Assembly: GCA_023664345.1 (NCBI GenBank)
Contig: JAMPFQ010000001.1
Span: 199,306 to 263,305 of the forward strand
DNA: 64,000 nucleotides
Direction of reading: 5' to 3'
DNA from: Lachnospiraceae bacterium
GTDB taxonomy: Bacteria; Bacillota; Clostridia; Lachnospirales; Lachnospiraceae
Of this stretch, positions 9,520-18,020 are shown in pieces. The notes beneath the pieces were generated by a model. It saw only the letters and a list, made by a program, of their open reading frames with translations, searched no databases and was not told where the DNA came from. Made by a program: the position numbers and the translations under genes. Positions within the stretch are counted from its first letter, which is position 1. Each line of letters starts with the position of its first letter.

Positions 9520-9933
9520 CTATCTTCCCGCCGATGACCCTTCCGTTGATTCCGCCGGTTTCTCCGTAGCATCCGCCATGGCTTCCATCATTTCCTCCAC
9601 GGTCATGGATGTGCTCAGTTCAAAGGTGCCCGGTCCCACATCTTTCTGGAATTCCGACAGATAATACTGTATCACGAAAAGTTTCCCGTCCCTGACCAGT
9701 CCCTTGGTCTCGAACAGTTCCCCGATATCGGCGACCGACATATCCTCGGTGATGGATACGGTAATGCTCCTTCCCTCCCCCGCGGAAACCGCCGGTTCCG
9801 TGAAAATGCGGTAGCCGTAGTCATAGGCCAGCATGGCTCCGTTGTATATGATATGGATGGCGAACAAAACCACGCAAACCCTGAATATAGCGCCAAACAC
9901 AGCGCCGATCACGCTCCATGTACTTGTTTTCAT
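9520..9933 (-). CDS. MltG-like protein without catalytic domain
   Basis: This short 137-aa protein has one N-terminal membrane helix (about residues 7-30) and a segment (VSITEDMSVADIGELF, then VGPGTFELSTSMTVEEM) like the LysM-like domain of endolytic transglycosylase MltG. MltG is normally about 340-380 aa, with the catalytic YceG domain after this point. Here the protein ends in a Ser/Glu-rich tail, so the catalytic Glu region is absent. The position directly before trmR matches mltG (yrrL) in B. subtilis. It is probably a non-enzymatic relic or a regulatory partner in cell-wall synthesis. The start could also be 14 codons upstream. Confidence 0.75.
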   Translation of the reverse strand: MKTSTWSVIGAVFGAIFRVCVVLFAIHIIYNGAMLAYDYGYRIFTEPAVSAGEGRSITVSITEDMSVADIGELFETKGLVRDGKLFVIQYYLSEFQKDVGPGTFELSTSMTVEEMMEAMADATEKPAESTEGSSAGR

Positions 9934-9967
9934 AATAATAACCATGCCTTTCCGCAACCTGCGTATG

Positions 9968-10288
9968 TCAGTCAAAGTCTATCGCCTCTGTGACCTGCAT
10001 GTTCGCTCTCTGTATCATCCTGCAAAAAGCAAGTTCCGCCGCAAGGAAATCATCCACCAGCGGATTTTCCCGGAAATCCTCGTAATCTCTTTCAAACTGG
10101 TCTGTCTTGTGAAAGTCCGTGTCCGCGCTGGCCTGCAGTTCATAATTGCGCTTTCGGTAATCATCGATCTGCGCTTTCAGTTCCGGATCCTGCCTGACCT
10201 TGTCCCGTTCCCGTGCGTAGTTCTGATAAGTTTCCGTATTTTTGATAGCCGTGATATACGCGCTCACAGCGCCGTCTAATTCATTCAT
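9968..10288 (-). CDS. YlbF-family protein
   Basis: The 106-aa helical cytoplasmic protein shows the YlbF/YmcA pattern (AYITAIKNTETYQNYARERDKV, then NPLVDDFLAAELAFCRMI). In B. subtilis such proteins form the YlbF-YmcA-YaaT complex that steers RNase Y. Here the gene lies just downstream of ribonuclease J, which fits an RNA-turnover role. The start at 10288 follows GGGGGTG. This single copy cannot be matched to YlbF or YmcA specifically. Confidence 0.8.
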   Translation of the reverse strand: MNELDGAVSAYITAIKNTETYQNYARERDKVRQDPELKAQIDDYRKRNYELQASADTDFHKTDQFERDYEDFRENPLVDDFLAAELAFCRMIQRANMQVTEAIDFD

Positions 10289-10329
10289 GTCTACACCCCC
10301 TGCGTTCTTCAGCACGCATACCAATCCCA

Positions 10330-10371
10330 CGGAACCATTCGGTTCCGGGAAGAATCGCCACAGGCGATTCT
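10330..10371. terminator. paired hairpins after rnj
   Basis: Two hairpins lie between the rnj stop and the ylbF-family gene: a 9-bp stem with a 3-base loop (10351-10371) and a second stem (10330-10347). The T-tract is weak on the minus strand and better on the plus strand. They could be processing or partial-termination signals. Confidence 0.4.
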
Positions 10372-10379
10372 TTTCTCCT

Positions 10380-12053
10380 TCAGACTTCCATGATGATCGG
10401 TAATATCATCGGGCGTCTCTTGGTCTTCTTCCATACATAATCACTGAGGGAATCCTTTGTGGCGCTCTTTAATTTTCCCCAGTCACTGATGCCTCTGTCA
10501 AGGCATTTCTGCAGCGCCTCATCCACGGTCTGTCTGGCCTCTTCAATGAGTTCGTCCGATTCTTTCACATAGACGAAGCCCCTGGAGACGATATCCGGCC
10601 CCGCTGCCAGCTGACCGCTGGCCCGGTCAAGGCTCATGACCACGATCATGATGCCGTCCTCCGCCAGATGCTGGCGGTCACGCAGCACCACATTTCCCAC
10701 GTCTCCCACGCCCAGTCCATCCACCAGAATGGCTCCCACGGGAACCTTGCCTGTGACCTCCGCGTCATTGCTGTCCAGTTCCAGCACATCGCCGGAGGAA
10801 AGGATGAACACATTCTCTTTATCCATGCCAAGGCTCTGAGCAATCTTCGCCTGGGCTTTCAGGTGCTTGTACTCACCGTGGACAGGAATCGCGTACTTGG
10901 GACGGATCAGGGTGTAGATCAGCTTGATCTCCTCCTGACAGGCATGTCCGGACACATGAGCATCCTGGAATATCACATCCGCGCCCTTGCGCAGCAGTTC
11001 ATTGATCACTTTCGTCACGGATTTCTCATTGCCGGGAATGGGATTGGAAGAAAAGATGACCGTATCTCCCGCTCCCACGGTGATCCTGCGGTGCATCCCG
11101 TTGGCCATCCGGCTCAGTGCAGCCATGCTCTCCCCCTGGCTTCCGGTGGTTATGATGACCTGCTGCTCGTCAGGGTAATTCTTCATCTGCTCGATCTCCA
11201 CCAGAGTATCCTCAGGAATGCTTATGCACTCCAGATTCCTTGCGGTCTCTATGATATTGACCATGCTCCTGCCTTCCACGGAGACTTTCCTGCCGAACTT
11301 ATACGCCGTGTTGATGATCTGCTGCACACGGTCCACATTGGAGGCAAAGGTAGCCACAAATATCCTTGTATTCTTATGTTCCTCAAACAAAGTGTCAAAA
11401 GTCTTGCCCACGGTCCTCTCCGAGGGCGTAAAGCCGGGACGCTCGGCGTTGGTGGAATCGCACATCAGCGCCAGCACGCCTTTTTTCCCAAGTTCCGCGA
11501 AACGCTGCAGATCGATGGCGTCACCGAACACAGGCGTGTAATCCACCTTAAAGTCGCCCGTATGCACCACCACGCCCGCAGGGGAATAGATCGCCAGCGC
11601 CGCTGCATCCACGATACTGTGATTGGTCTTGATGAATTCGATCCGGAACTGTCCCAGATTGATGGACTGTCCGAATTTTACCACTTTCCTTTTGGTGCCC
11701 TTCACCAGATTATGCTCTTTCAGCTTGTTCTCGATAATGCCCATGGTAAGGCGCGTAGCGTAAACGGGCACGTTGATCTCACGGAGCACATAGGGCAGCG
11801 CACCGATATGATCTTCATGTCCGTGGGTGATCACAAAACCTTTCACCTTGTCAATGTGGTCTTTCAGATACGTCACATCCGGAATCACCAGATCGATCCC
11901 CAGCATATCGTCCGCGGGAAAAGAAAGTCCACAGTCCACCACAACAATACTGTCCTCATACTCGAAAGCAGTAATGTTCAGGCCAATCTGCTCCAGACCG
12001 CCTAAAGGTATGACCTTCAGCTTGGAGCCGTCGTTATTCTCTTTTTTCTTCAA
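10380..12053 (-). CDS. rnj: ribonuclease J
   Basis: This metallo-beta-lactamase/beta-CASP ribonuclease has 5'-to-3' exo- and endonuclease activity and is central to mRNA turnover and rRNA maturation in Firmicutes. The zinc motif HGHEDH lies at about residue 77. PVHGEYKHL and the C-terminal domain complete a normal 557-aa length. The best ribosome site (GGAGGAG) favours a TTG start at 12053, inside the 3' end of fur. A GTG at 12068 is possible. The overlap suggests translational coupling with fur. Confidence 0.95.
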   Translation of the reverse strand: MKKKENNDGSKLKVIPLGGLEQIGLNITAFEYEDSIVVVDCGLSFPADDMLGIDLVIPDVTYLKDHIDKVKGFVITHGHEDHIGALPYVLREINVPVYATRLTMGIIENKLKEHNLVKGTKRKVVKFGQSINLGQFRIEFIKTNHSIVDAAALAIYSPAGVVVHTGDFKVDYTPVFGDAIDLQRFAELGKKGVLALMCDSTNAERPGFTPSERTVGKTFDTLFEEHKNTRIFVATFASNVDRVQQIINTAYKFGRKVSVEGRSMVNIIETARNLECISIPEDTLVEIEQMKNYPDEQQVIITTGSQGESMAALSRMANGMHRRITVGAGDTVIFSSNPIPGNEKSVTKVINELLRKGADVIFQDAHVSGHACQEEIKLIYTLIRPKYAIPVHGEYKHLKAQAKIAQSLGMDKENVFILSSGDVLELDSNDAEVTGKVPVGAILVDGLGVGDVGNVVLRDRQHLAEDGIMIVVMSLDRASGQLAAGPDIVSRGFVYVKESDELIEEARQTVDEALQKCLDRGISDWGKLKSATKDSLSDYVWKKTKRRPMILPIIMEV

Positions 12054-12504
12054 TGAAATCTCCTCCACATTCTTTACAGACGCCGTAGAGTTTTACCTCA
12101 TGGTCCACGATCGAAAATCCGGTGGTTGCAGTGATCTTCTCCTCCAGCTCCTCCAGCAGATCATCCCGGAAAGAGATCACTTTGCCGCATTTCATACAGA
12201 TCAGATGATGATGATGGTGCTTTTGCTCACACTCCGAAGCCGTCCCCATCTCATAGCGCACAAAACCATCATCAAAATTGATCCGGTCAACCAGACGCAA
12301 CTCATTCAACAGCTGTATTGTTCTATAAACAGTAGCCAGCCCGATATCGGGGCAGCCCACTTTTACAAGCTCAAATATTTCTTCCGCAGTCAGATGTTCC
12401 TCAGGGCACGACGCGACCGCCTCCAGCACCATAAGCCTCTGCTTCGTCACTTTCAGCCCTCTGCTCTTTAACAACTGTTTAAACGCTTCCCTGTCTACCG
12501 CCAT
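12034..12504 (-). CDS. fur: Fur-family metalloregulator
   Basis: This 156-aa regulator has an N-terminal winged helix (LKVTKQRLMVLEAV, then IGLATVYRTIQLL) and a metal-binding dimerisation domain with the HHHHH stretch, CMKCGK and CKEC zinc motifs. Fur proteins sense iron (or Zn/peroxide in Zur/PerR relatives) and repress uptake genes. The exact metal cannot be read from sequence. It overlaps rnj by 20 bases and follows the DUF1292 gene, an arrangement common in Clostridia. Confidence 0.92.
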   Translation of the reverse strand: MAVDREAFKQLLKSRGLKVTKQRLMVLEAVASCPEEHLTAEEIFELVKVGCPDIGLATVYRTIQLLNELRLVDRINFDDGFVRYEMGTASECEQKHHHHHLICMKCGKVISFRDDLLEELEEKITATTGFSIVDHEVKLYGVCKECGGDFIEEKRE

Positions 12505-12517
12505 ATGCCTGCTCCGT

Positions 12518-12787
12518 TCAATCCCGAACGAACTCCACATCCTCCAGCATATTTTCAAACACACCGGCCACAGCCGCAAGTTCATCATCATCGGAAACGA
12601 TGGTAAAGATGCTCTCCTCCTCGCCGTCCTTGGAAATATCCTTTAAGATCAGGGCCTCTCCATCGCCCTCCTCAAAATCAGTCACAAGGATATAGTCGGA
12701 GCCGTTGATCCTGGTCTGCTCCAACACATAAAAATCTACCGGATCCTGTCCACCCGGATTAAAGGTGATCTTCTCTAATTTCGCCAT
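12518..12787 (-). CDS. DUF1292 domain protein
   Basis: This 89-aa acidic protein (KITFNPGGQDPVDFYVLEQT, then SIFTIVSDDDELAAV) belongs to DUF1292, the YrzB family, a conserved Firmicutes protein of unknown function. It is always found next to ruvX and ireB, as here. The start at 12787 (MAKLEK) replaces a 16-residue upstream extension that lacks a good ribosome site. Confidence 0.88.
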   Translation of the reverse strand: MAKLEKITFNPGGQDPVDFYVLEQTRINGSDYILVTDFEEGDGEALILKDISKDGEEESIFTIVSDDDELAAVAGVFENMLEDVEFVRD

Positions 12788-12809
12788 ATCGTTTTCGCGC
12801 CTTTCTCTT

Positions 12810-13238
12810 TCAGGCTTCATTCTTCCGCCGGTCAAGGTATCCCTGCAGGATAAAGACTGCCGCGATCATATCCACGTAGTTCTTCCGGTCTTCCCTGCGC
12901 ACTCCCGTTTCCATCATGGTCTTTTCAGCCGCCACGGTAGTCAGCCTCTCGTCCCATAACGTAACAGGCAGACCTGTCCTGCGCTCCAGGCTTTCTTTAA
13001 ATCCATTGGTCAGTTCCACCCTGATGCCTTCCGTGCCGTTCATATGCTTCGGAAGCCCCAGAACGATCTCAGTGACACCATATTCCACGATCAGTTCCTC
13101 AATCCTCGCCAGCGTCTGGCGCAGCTTATCCTCCCTCTTGCGGCGGATGATCTCAATACCTTGCGCCGTCACAAGCAGGCTGTCGCTGATAGCGACACCC
13201 ACAGTCTTAGAACCAAAATCCAGACCCATGATCCGCAT
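12810..13238 (-). CDS. ruvX: RuvX/YqgF RNase H-fold nuclease
   Basis: The 142-aa protein has the RNase H-fold core: [14 protein letters not shown] at the N-terminus, [11 protein letters not shown] in the middle and WDERLTT near the end, with the acidic residues that bind metal. The family is implicated in 16S rRNA 5'-end processing and was first annotated as a Holliday-junction resolvase. It sits in the ireB-ruvX-DUF1292 cluster. Confidence 0.94.
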   Translation of the reverse strand: MRIMGLDFGSKTVGVAISDSLLVTAQGIEIIRRKREDKLRQTLARIEELIVEYGVTEIVLGLPKHMNGTEGIRVELTNGFKESLERRTGLPVTLWDERLTTVAAEKTMMETGVRREDRKNYVDMIAAVFILQGYLDRRKNEA

Positions 13239-13263
13239 GAAAGCACCTCCTGTTCCAGTTCCG

Positions 13264-13527
13264 CTACTTCCAGTCCTTTGCGTGGATATACTCTGTCAGA
13301 AGTTCCTCCACCAGTTCATCGCGTTCCACTTTCATGATCAGGCTGCGGGCATTCTTATGGCTGGTGATATAAGTAGGATCGCCGCTCATAATGTATCCTA
13401 CGATCTGGTTTACCGGATTGTACCCTTTTTCCGTCAATGCCTCGTATACGGTAGACAGCACCACTCTCACCCCTGTCTCAGGTTCTGTCTCCACTTTAAA
13501 ATACTGTGTATTTCCTAAATCCTGCAT
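13264..13527 (-). CDS. ireB: IreB-family regulatory phosphoprotein
   Basis: This 87-aa protein ([23 protein letters not shown], split by a [16 protein letters not shown] segment) is a clear member of the IreB/YrzL (DUF965) family. In Enterococcus IreB is phosphorylated by the PASTA kinase IreK and affects cephalosporin resistance. Threonines precede the conserved core as in IreB, but the phosphosites are not proved here. It is first in the ruvX-DUF1292-fur-rnj gene series. Confidence 0.93.
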   Translation of the reverse strand: MQDLGNTQYFKVETEPETGVRVVLSTVYEALTEKGYNPVNQIVGYIMSGDPTYITSHKNARSLIMKVERDELVEELLTEYIHAKDWK

Positions 13528-13645
13528 ATCGCCCTTATTCTCCCGTCAAAAAAATACTCTGCTGCTACCTATATTACCTCATTTGTATTTAAAATTCAAG
13601 TAACTATTCAGAACCCGTCTCGAAAACACTCCGCGTTCCCCGGTA

Positions 13646-15040
13646 TCATATCAGGATCTCTTCTGTCAGCTGCTTTTGGAAACGTACTGTTACAGTATCA
13701 TTGGCATGCAGTTCCGATGTCTTGGGCACTGCCGCCTTTACATAATCCCTGGTGTGGCCGATCAGCCAGGTGATTCCCCCGATCTCCTTTTCCTCTTCCA
13801 GAAGTACTTCTGCCTCGCTGCCTATGTAATATCTGCGAAACTCTGCGGACTGCCGTTTCTCCATGGCCAGCAGCGCATTGCTGCGCTGTATCCTGATCTG
13901 CTCCGGCACCTGTCCCGGCATGGACGCTGCAGCCGTGCCCTCCCGCCTGGAATACTTGAACACATGCATCTCATAAAAGCCCACCTTTTCCAGAAAGCAT
14001 TCCGTCTCCCGAAATTCCTCCTCTGTTTCACCGGGAAAGCCTACGATCACATCCGTGGTGATGGCGGGATGGGAAAAATATTTCCTCAGGCGCTCCACTC
14101 CGGTATAGTATTCCCCACTGGTGTAGTGTCTATTCATCCGTTTCAGCACCGTATCGCTGCCGCTCTGGAGAGAAAGATGAAAATGAGGGCAGAGCTTCGG
14201 CATCCTGCCAAGCCGCCTGGCCGTCTCCTCTGTCACGATCCGAGGTTCCAGGGAACCCAGGCGGATCCGCTCCAGCCCCTCTATGGCATGGATCTGTTCT
14301 ACCAGGCCGATCAGGCCGCTTTCGCCGGAATATGCCCTTTTCCCCTGCAGATCGATGCCGTAGGAACTGATATGGATACCCGTCAGCACTACCTCCTTAT
14401 ATCCCGCTGCCACCAGACCCCGGATCTCGTTCATCACATCCTCCTGTCTCCTGCTTCGCACCCTGCCCCTGGCATAGGGGATGGCGCAATAGGAGCAGAA
14501 CTGGTTGCAGCCGTCCTGGATCTTGATGTAGGCCCTGGTATGCTCCGCGGTCTGTTTCAGCGTCACTTCCTCGTATTCATCCGTGTGGCCGATGTCCAGT
14601 ATGGTAGTGCCATGGAGAGTCTTGTCCGGCTGCAATATCCCCGGCGCGTTCTTATCCTGCGGCGGGGAAGCCTGTCCACGGAAGGCATCCCCCCTCCCCG
14701 CCAGAAACTCCTCCAGGATCACGGCAATATCCTTTTTCCGGTTATTGCCGATGGCCAGGTCGATGCTGTCGTCTCTTCCGATCGTATCCTGTCCTGTCTG
14801 GACATAGCATCCCACCGCCACTACAACGGCATCGGGATTGATCTGTTTCGCCCGATGGAGCATCTGCCTGCTCTTTCTGTCGGCGATATTGGTGACGGTA
14901 CAGGTATTGACGATATAAATGTCCGCAGGCTGATCAAAAGGCACAATATGATAACCCTTTTCCTGTAATATTTGTTGCATTACGTCTATCTCATAGGAAT
15001 TGACTTTGCACCCCAGGTTATGCAATGCTACATTTTTCAT
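13646..15040 (-). CDS. mtaB: tRNA t6A37 methylthiotransferase MtaB
   Basis: This 464-aa radical-SAM enzyme adds a methylthio group to N6-threonylcarbamoyladenosine at tRNA position 37 (ms2t6A). It has the N-terminal UPF0004 domain with three cluster cysteines (LGCKVN, VNTCTVT, AVGCYV), the radical-SAM motif CNQFCSYC and a C-terminal TRAM domain. The start at 15040 follows GAGGA; the ATG 4 codons upstream lacks a spaced ribosome site. Confidence 0.95.
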   Translation of the reverse strand: MKNVALHNLGCKVNSYEIDVMQQILQEKGYHIVPFDQPADIYIVNTCTVTNIADRKSRQMLHRAKQINPDAVVVAVGCYVQTGQDTIGRDDSIDLAIGNNRKKDIAVILEEFLAGRGDAFRGQASPPQDKNAPGILQPDKTLHGTTILDIGHTDEYEEVTLKQTAEHTRAYIKIQDGCNQFCSYCAIPYARGRVRSRRQEDVMNEIRGLVAAGYKEVVLTGIHISSYGIDLQGKRAYSGESGLIGLVEQIHAIEGLERIRLGSLEPRIVTEETARRLGRMPKLCPHFHLSLQSGSDTVLKRMNRHYTSGEYYTGVERLRKYFSHPAITTDVIVGFPGETEEEFRETECFLEKVGFYEMHVFKYSRREGTAAASMPGQVPEQIRIQRSNALLAMEKRQSAEFRRYYIGSEAEVLLEEEKEIGGITWLIGHTRDYVKAAVPKTSELHANDTVTVRFQKQLTEEILI

Positions 15041-15073
15041 AGGATTCCTCACTTTTTTTGTACGGCTTTTACC

Positions 15074-15102
15074 TTGACTTTTATCTCCCCAGCCATTAAT
15101 AT
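15074..15102 (+). promoter_or_regulatory. promoter of the HPr-like gene
   Basis: TTGACT (15074-15079), a 17-bp spacer and TAATAT (15097-15102) match a sigma-A promoter 38 bases before the plus-strand gene, which also has an AAGGAGGT ribosome site. Confidence 0.7.
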
Positions 15103-15140
15103 GTAGTCAAAGATATGACAAAGACAAGGAGGTAACAAGC

Positions 15141-15371
15141 ATGAAGACAGTTCAGATATCTTTAAATTCCATTGACAAGGTCAAGTCCTTCGTAAACGAC
15201 ATCACCAAGTTCGACTATGATTTTGATCTGGTATCCGGCAGATATGTTATTGACGCTAAGTCTATCATGGGGATCTTCAGTCTGGATCTCTCCAAGCCCA
15301 TCGACTTGAACATCCATGCGGAAGATGGAACAGATGAGGTTCTGGAAGTTCTGAAGCCCTACACCATATAA
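15141..15371 (+). CDS. HPr-like protein lacking the phosphohistidine
   Basis: The 76-aa protein aligns by pattern with HPr of the sugar phosphotransferase system: a beta strand, a helix (SIDKVKSFVNDIT), VSGRYVIDAKSIMGIFSLD and a C-terminal helix. The usual N-terminal GLHARP segment with active His15 is replaced by LNSIDKV, and the SIMG segment carries the Ser46 region. It therefore cannot work as a normal phosphocarrier and may be a regulatory or structural derivative. It is the only plus-strand gene in this block, with its own promoter and terminator. Confidence 0.75.
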   Translation: MKTVQISLNSIDKVKSFVNDITKFDYDFDLVSGRYVIDAKSIMGIFSLDLSKPIDLNIHAEDGTDEVLEVLKPYTI

Positions 15372-15400
15372 GATCCGCGCGATCGTCCATATAACAGCAG

Positions 15401-15437
15401 AAAAGGCTCAAAGAGCACCGTTTCTTTGAGCCCTTTT
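15401..15437 (+). terminator. terminator of the HPr-like gene
   Basis: A stem of GGCTCAAAGA (15405-15414) paired with TCTTTGAGCC (about 15423-15432) and a T5 tract form a canonical intrinsic terminator. Confidence 0.85.
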
Positions 15438-15452
15438 TAATGATTCCGTAAC

Positions 15453-16634
15453 CTATTCCACAACGATCAACTCATCCGTTTCCAGCGCGGTCCTGACCAT
15501 CTCCTCTATCTTTTCATCCAGATGATGCTCATGACGGCGTATCACATTCAGATTCGGCTTGGTCACGGGATGTTTCGCCACAAAGATCGTACAGCAGTCC
15601 TCGAAAGGCTGTATGGATGTCTCATAAGTGCCGATCTTCTCGGATACCTCCACGATCTCCTGCTTGTCAAATCCGATCAGCGGACGATACACGGGCAGTT
15701 CGCACACCTCGTTGGTGGCGACCAGGGAATGCATGGTCTGGGAAGCCACCTGCCCGATACTCTCGCCGGTGACCAGCCCCAAGCACTCCGTTTGCTTTGC
15801 AATGTGCTCCGCGATCCGCATCATGTAACGGCGCATGATGATGGTCAGTTCCTCGTGGGGACATTTCTCATAGATATAAAGCTGGATGTCCGTAAAATTG
15901 ATCACATGCAGGTAGATGGGGCCCACATACCGTGACACGATCCTGGCCAGATCCACCACTTTCTGCTTTGCCCGCTCGCTGGTGTAGGGCGGCGCATGGA
16001 AATACACCGCGTCGATCTTCACGCCCCTCTTCGCTATCATATAGCCCGCCACAGGCGAGTCGATGCCCCCCGACAGCAGCAGCATCGCTTTCCCGCCTGT
16101 GCCCACCGGCATTCCTCCGGGGCCGGGAATGATCTCGGAATAAATATAGATCTTCTCACGGATCTCAATATTTAACAGGATATCGGGGGCGTGGACATCC
16201 ACCCGCATCTCGGGATAAGCGTTTAAGATGAACTCTCCCAGATCCCTGTTGATCTCCATGGATTCTTTGGGATAGTTCTTGCGGGCTCGTCTGGCCTGTA
16301 CTTTGAAAGTCTTATCCCTGTCGGGATACACATCTGCCAGATATGTGACAACTGTGTCACATAATTTCTCAAAGCCCTCGTCCTCCACATACACGACCGG
16401 ACAGATGCCGGAGATCCCGAAAACACGCTGCAGGTGTTCCACCACTTCATCGTAGTCAAATTCGCTTTCCGCATCCACATAGATCCGTCCCTGAGTCTTA
16501 TGGATCAGGAATCTCCCCTCACACTTTTTCAGGGCAAACTTGATCTGATGGATCAGGGCGTCCTCGAACAGATACCTGTTCCGTCCCTTAATGCCGATCT
16601 CGGCGTATTTTATCAAAAACGCGGTAAATTTCAT
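15453..16634 (-). CDS. thiI: tRNA 4-thiouridine synthase ThiI
   Basis: This 393-aa ATP-dependent sulfurtransferase makes s4U8 in tRNA. It has an N-terminal ferredoxin-like/THUMP region (about residues 1-165) and a PP-loop ATPase domain with SGGIDSP at 188-194. The C-terminal rhodanese domain of E. coli ThiI is absent, as in most Firmicutes, where the partner desulfurase donates sulfur directly. That desulfurase is encoded 16 bases upstream. Confidence 0.95.
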   Translation of the reverse strand: MKFTAFLIKYAEIGIKGRNRYLFEDALIHQIKFALKKCEGRFLIHKTQGRIYVDAESEFDYDEVVEHLQRVFGISGICPVVYVEDEGFEKLCDTVVTYLADVYPDRDKTFKVQARRARKNYPKESMEINRDLGEFILNAYPEMRVDVHAPDILLNIEIREKIYIYSEIIPGPGGMPVGTGGKAMLLLSGGIDSPVAGYMIAKRGVKIDAVYFHAPPYTSERAKQKVVDLARIVSRYVGPIYLHVINFTDIQLYIYEKCPHEELTIIMRRYMMRIAEHIAKQTECLGLVTGESIGQVASQTMHSLVATNEVCELPVYRPLIGFDKQEIVEVSEKIGTYETSIQPFEDCCTIFVAKHPVTKPNLNVIRRHEHHLDEKIEEMVRTALETDELIVVE

Positions 16635-16650
16635 TGTAAGTGCCTTTCTG

Positions 16651-17820
16651 CTAATGCCTCGTATATTTCCTCAACATGGGAATTTTATCATACAATGTCT
16701 GTAATGTATAGTACAATTCTTCTTCCGTGGTATAAACGGAAAAACTGAAGCGGATGGTAGACTCCAGCCGGGACTTATCCGCGCCGATGGCTTTCAGGGT
16801 GGCAGAGGGCTGGGGCTTGCGCGCCGCGCAGGCGCTTCCCGCGGAGACATAGATCTCCTTTTCCTCCAAAGCATGGAGCAGTACCTCGCTGCGGACGCCC
16901 GCAAAGGAAACGCTGACGATATGGGGCGCCGTTCCCTCCCCGTCGGGCTTTCCGGGAAGCAGTCCGTTGACCGTCACTCCCTCCAGCTTCCTGACGCCGT
17001 CCATAAAGTATTTCTTACAGCGGTACAGATGCGCCATATCCTCATCATAATGCTGGTAGAGGAGTTCCGCCGCCTTTGCCAGTCCCGCTGCGCCGGGCAC
17101 ATTGTCCGTGCCGGAACGCATGTTCTGCTGCTGCCCGCCGCCGTGGAACAGGGGCTGTATCCTTACTTTCTCGCCCACATACAGCACGCCGATGCCCTTA
17201 GGGCCGTGGATCTTGTGACCGCTGACGGACAACAGGTCGATCTTCATCTTCCTGGGATAGATCCCGGCTTTGCCGAAGCCTTGCACCGCGTCCACATGGA
17301 ACAGGATATTGGGGTTGGCCTTCTTGATCAATGTTCCTGCCTCCTCCACCGGCTGCAGGGATCCGATTTCATTGTTTGTGTGCATGATGGACACCAGGGT
17401 CGTGTCCTGGGTGATCGCCCGCTGTAAATCTTCCAATGATATCTGCCCATAGCCGTTCACCGGCAGGTATGTCACGCGATATCCCTGGCTCTCCAGATAG
17501 CGCATGGTCTGCAGGACCGCAGGATGCTCGATCTGAGTGGTGATCAGATGGTTGCCCCGCCTTCTGTTTGCTGTGGCACAGCCGATCAGCGCCATATTGT
17601 CTGATTCCGTTCCCCCGGAGGTGAAAAAGATCTCCTTTTCATTCACTTTCATGATACGCGCCAGGATCTCCTTCGCATAGCGCAGGTAATTTTCCGCCTG
17701 CATCCCCTTTATATGAAGGCTGGAAGGATTTCCGTATTCTTCGCACATTATCTTCGTCATCAATTCCGCGACTTCGGGGAACACCCGCGTGGTGGCGGAA
17801 TTGTCCAGATACACTTCCAT
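16651..17820 (-). CDS. cysteine desulfurase paired with ThiI
   Basis: This 389-aa PLP enzyme of the NifS/IscS family releases persulfide sulfur from cysteine. It has the PLP-lysine motif SVSGHKIHGPKGIG and the catalytic-cysteine loop SAGSACAARKPQPS with the short loop of NifS-type enzymes. Its place just upstream of thiI matches B. subtilis nifZ-thiI, so it probably serves tRNA thiolation. It is distinct from the second cysteine desulfurase in the defence island at 28921-30027. Confidence 0.93.
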   Translation of the reverse strand: MEVYLDNSATTRVFPEVAELMTKIMCEEYGNPSSLHIKGMQAENYLRYAKEILARIMKVNEKEIFFTSGGTESDNMALIGCATANRRRGNHLITTQIEHPAVLQTMRYLESQGYRVTYLPVNGYGQISLEDLQRAITQDTTLVSIMHTNNEIGSLQPVEEAGTLIKKANPNILFHVDAVQGFGKAGIYPRKMKIDLLSVSGHKIHGPKGIGVLYVGEKVRIQPLFHGGGQQQNMRSGTDNVPGAAGLAKAAELLYQHYDEDMAHLYRCKKYFMDGVRKLEGVTVNGLLPGKPDGEGTAPHIVSVSFAGVRSEVLLHALEEKEIYVSAGSACAARKPQPSATLKAIGADKSRLESTIRFSFSVYTTEEELYYTLQTLYDKIPMLRKYTRH

Positions 17821-17892
17821 TTTGATTCCCCCTTTTTACTAACTGTGACTTTGCAGAGCCGACCCCTTTTGCAGGGTTGCGCCTTTACAGGG

Positions 17893-17998
17893 CAGCCCCT
17901 GAAAACCGTTGGTTTTCAGGGGTCGCTTCGCTCGTCAGATGTCCGGGCGATCACCTGCTCGTGGGAGCACGGCAGGTGATCATCCGGGCATCTGACTC
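17893..17998. repeat. intergenic double hairpin
   Basis: The space between rsmE and the cysteine desulfurase gene holds two large inverted repeats. One is a perfect 12-bp stem with a 3-base loop (17898-17924, CCCCTGAAAACC arm). The other is an imperfect stem of about 23 bp (17936-17959 with 17973-17995, CAGATG and GATCACCTGC arms). Neither has a T-tract on the minus strand. They could stabilise or process RNA, or be an inserted palindromic element. No gene is seen here. Confidence 0.5.
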
Positions 17999-18020
17999 TG
18001 CCCTTTACGAATAGTATATG

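Noticed and set aside
10668-12005. Plus-strand open frame of 445 codons
   Set aside because: It is antisense to ribonuclease J.
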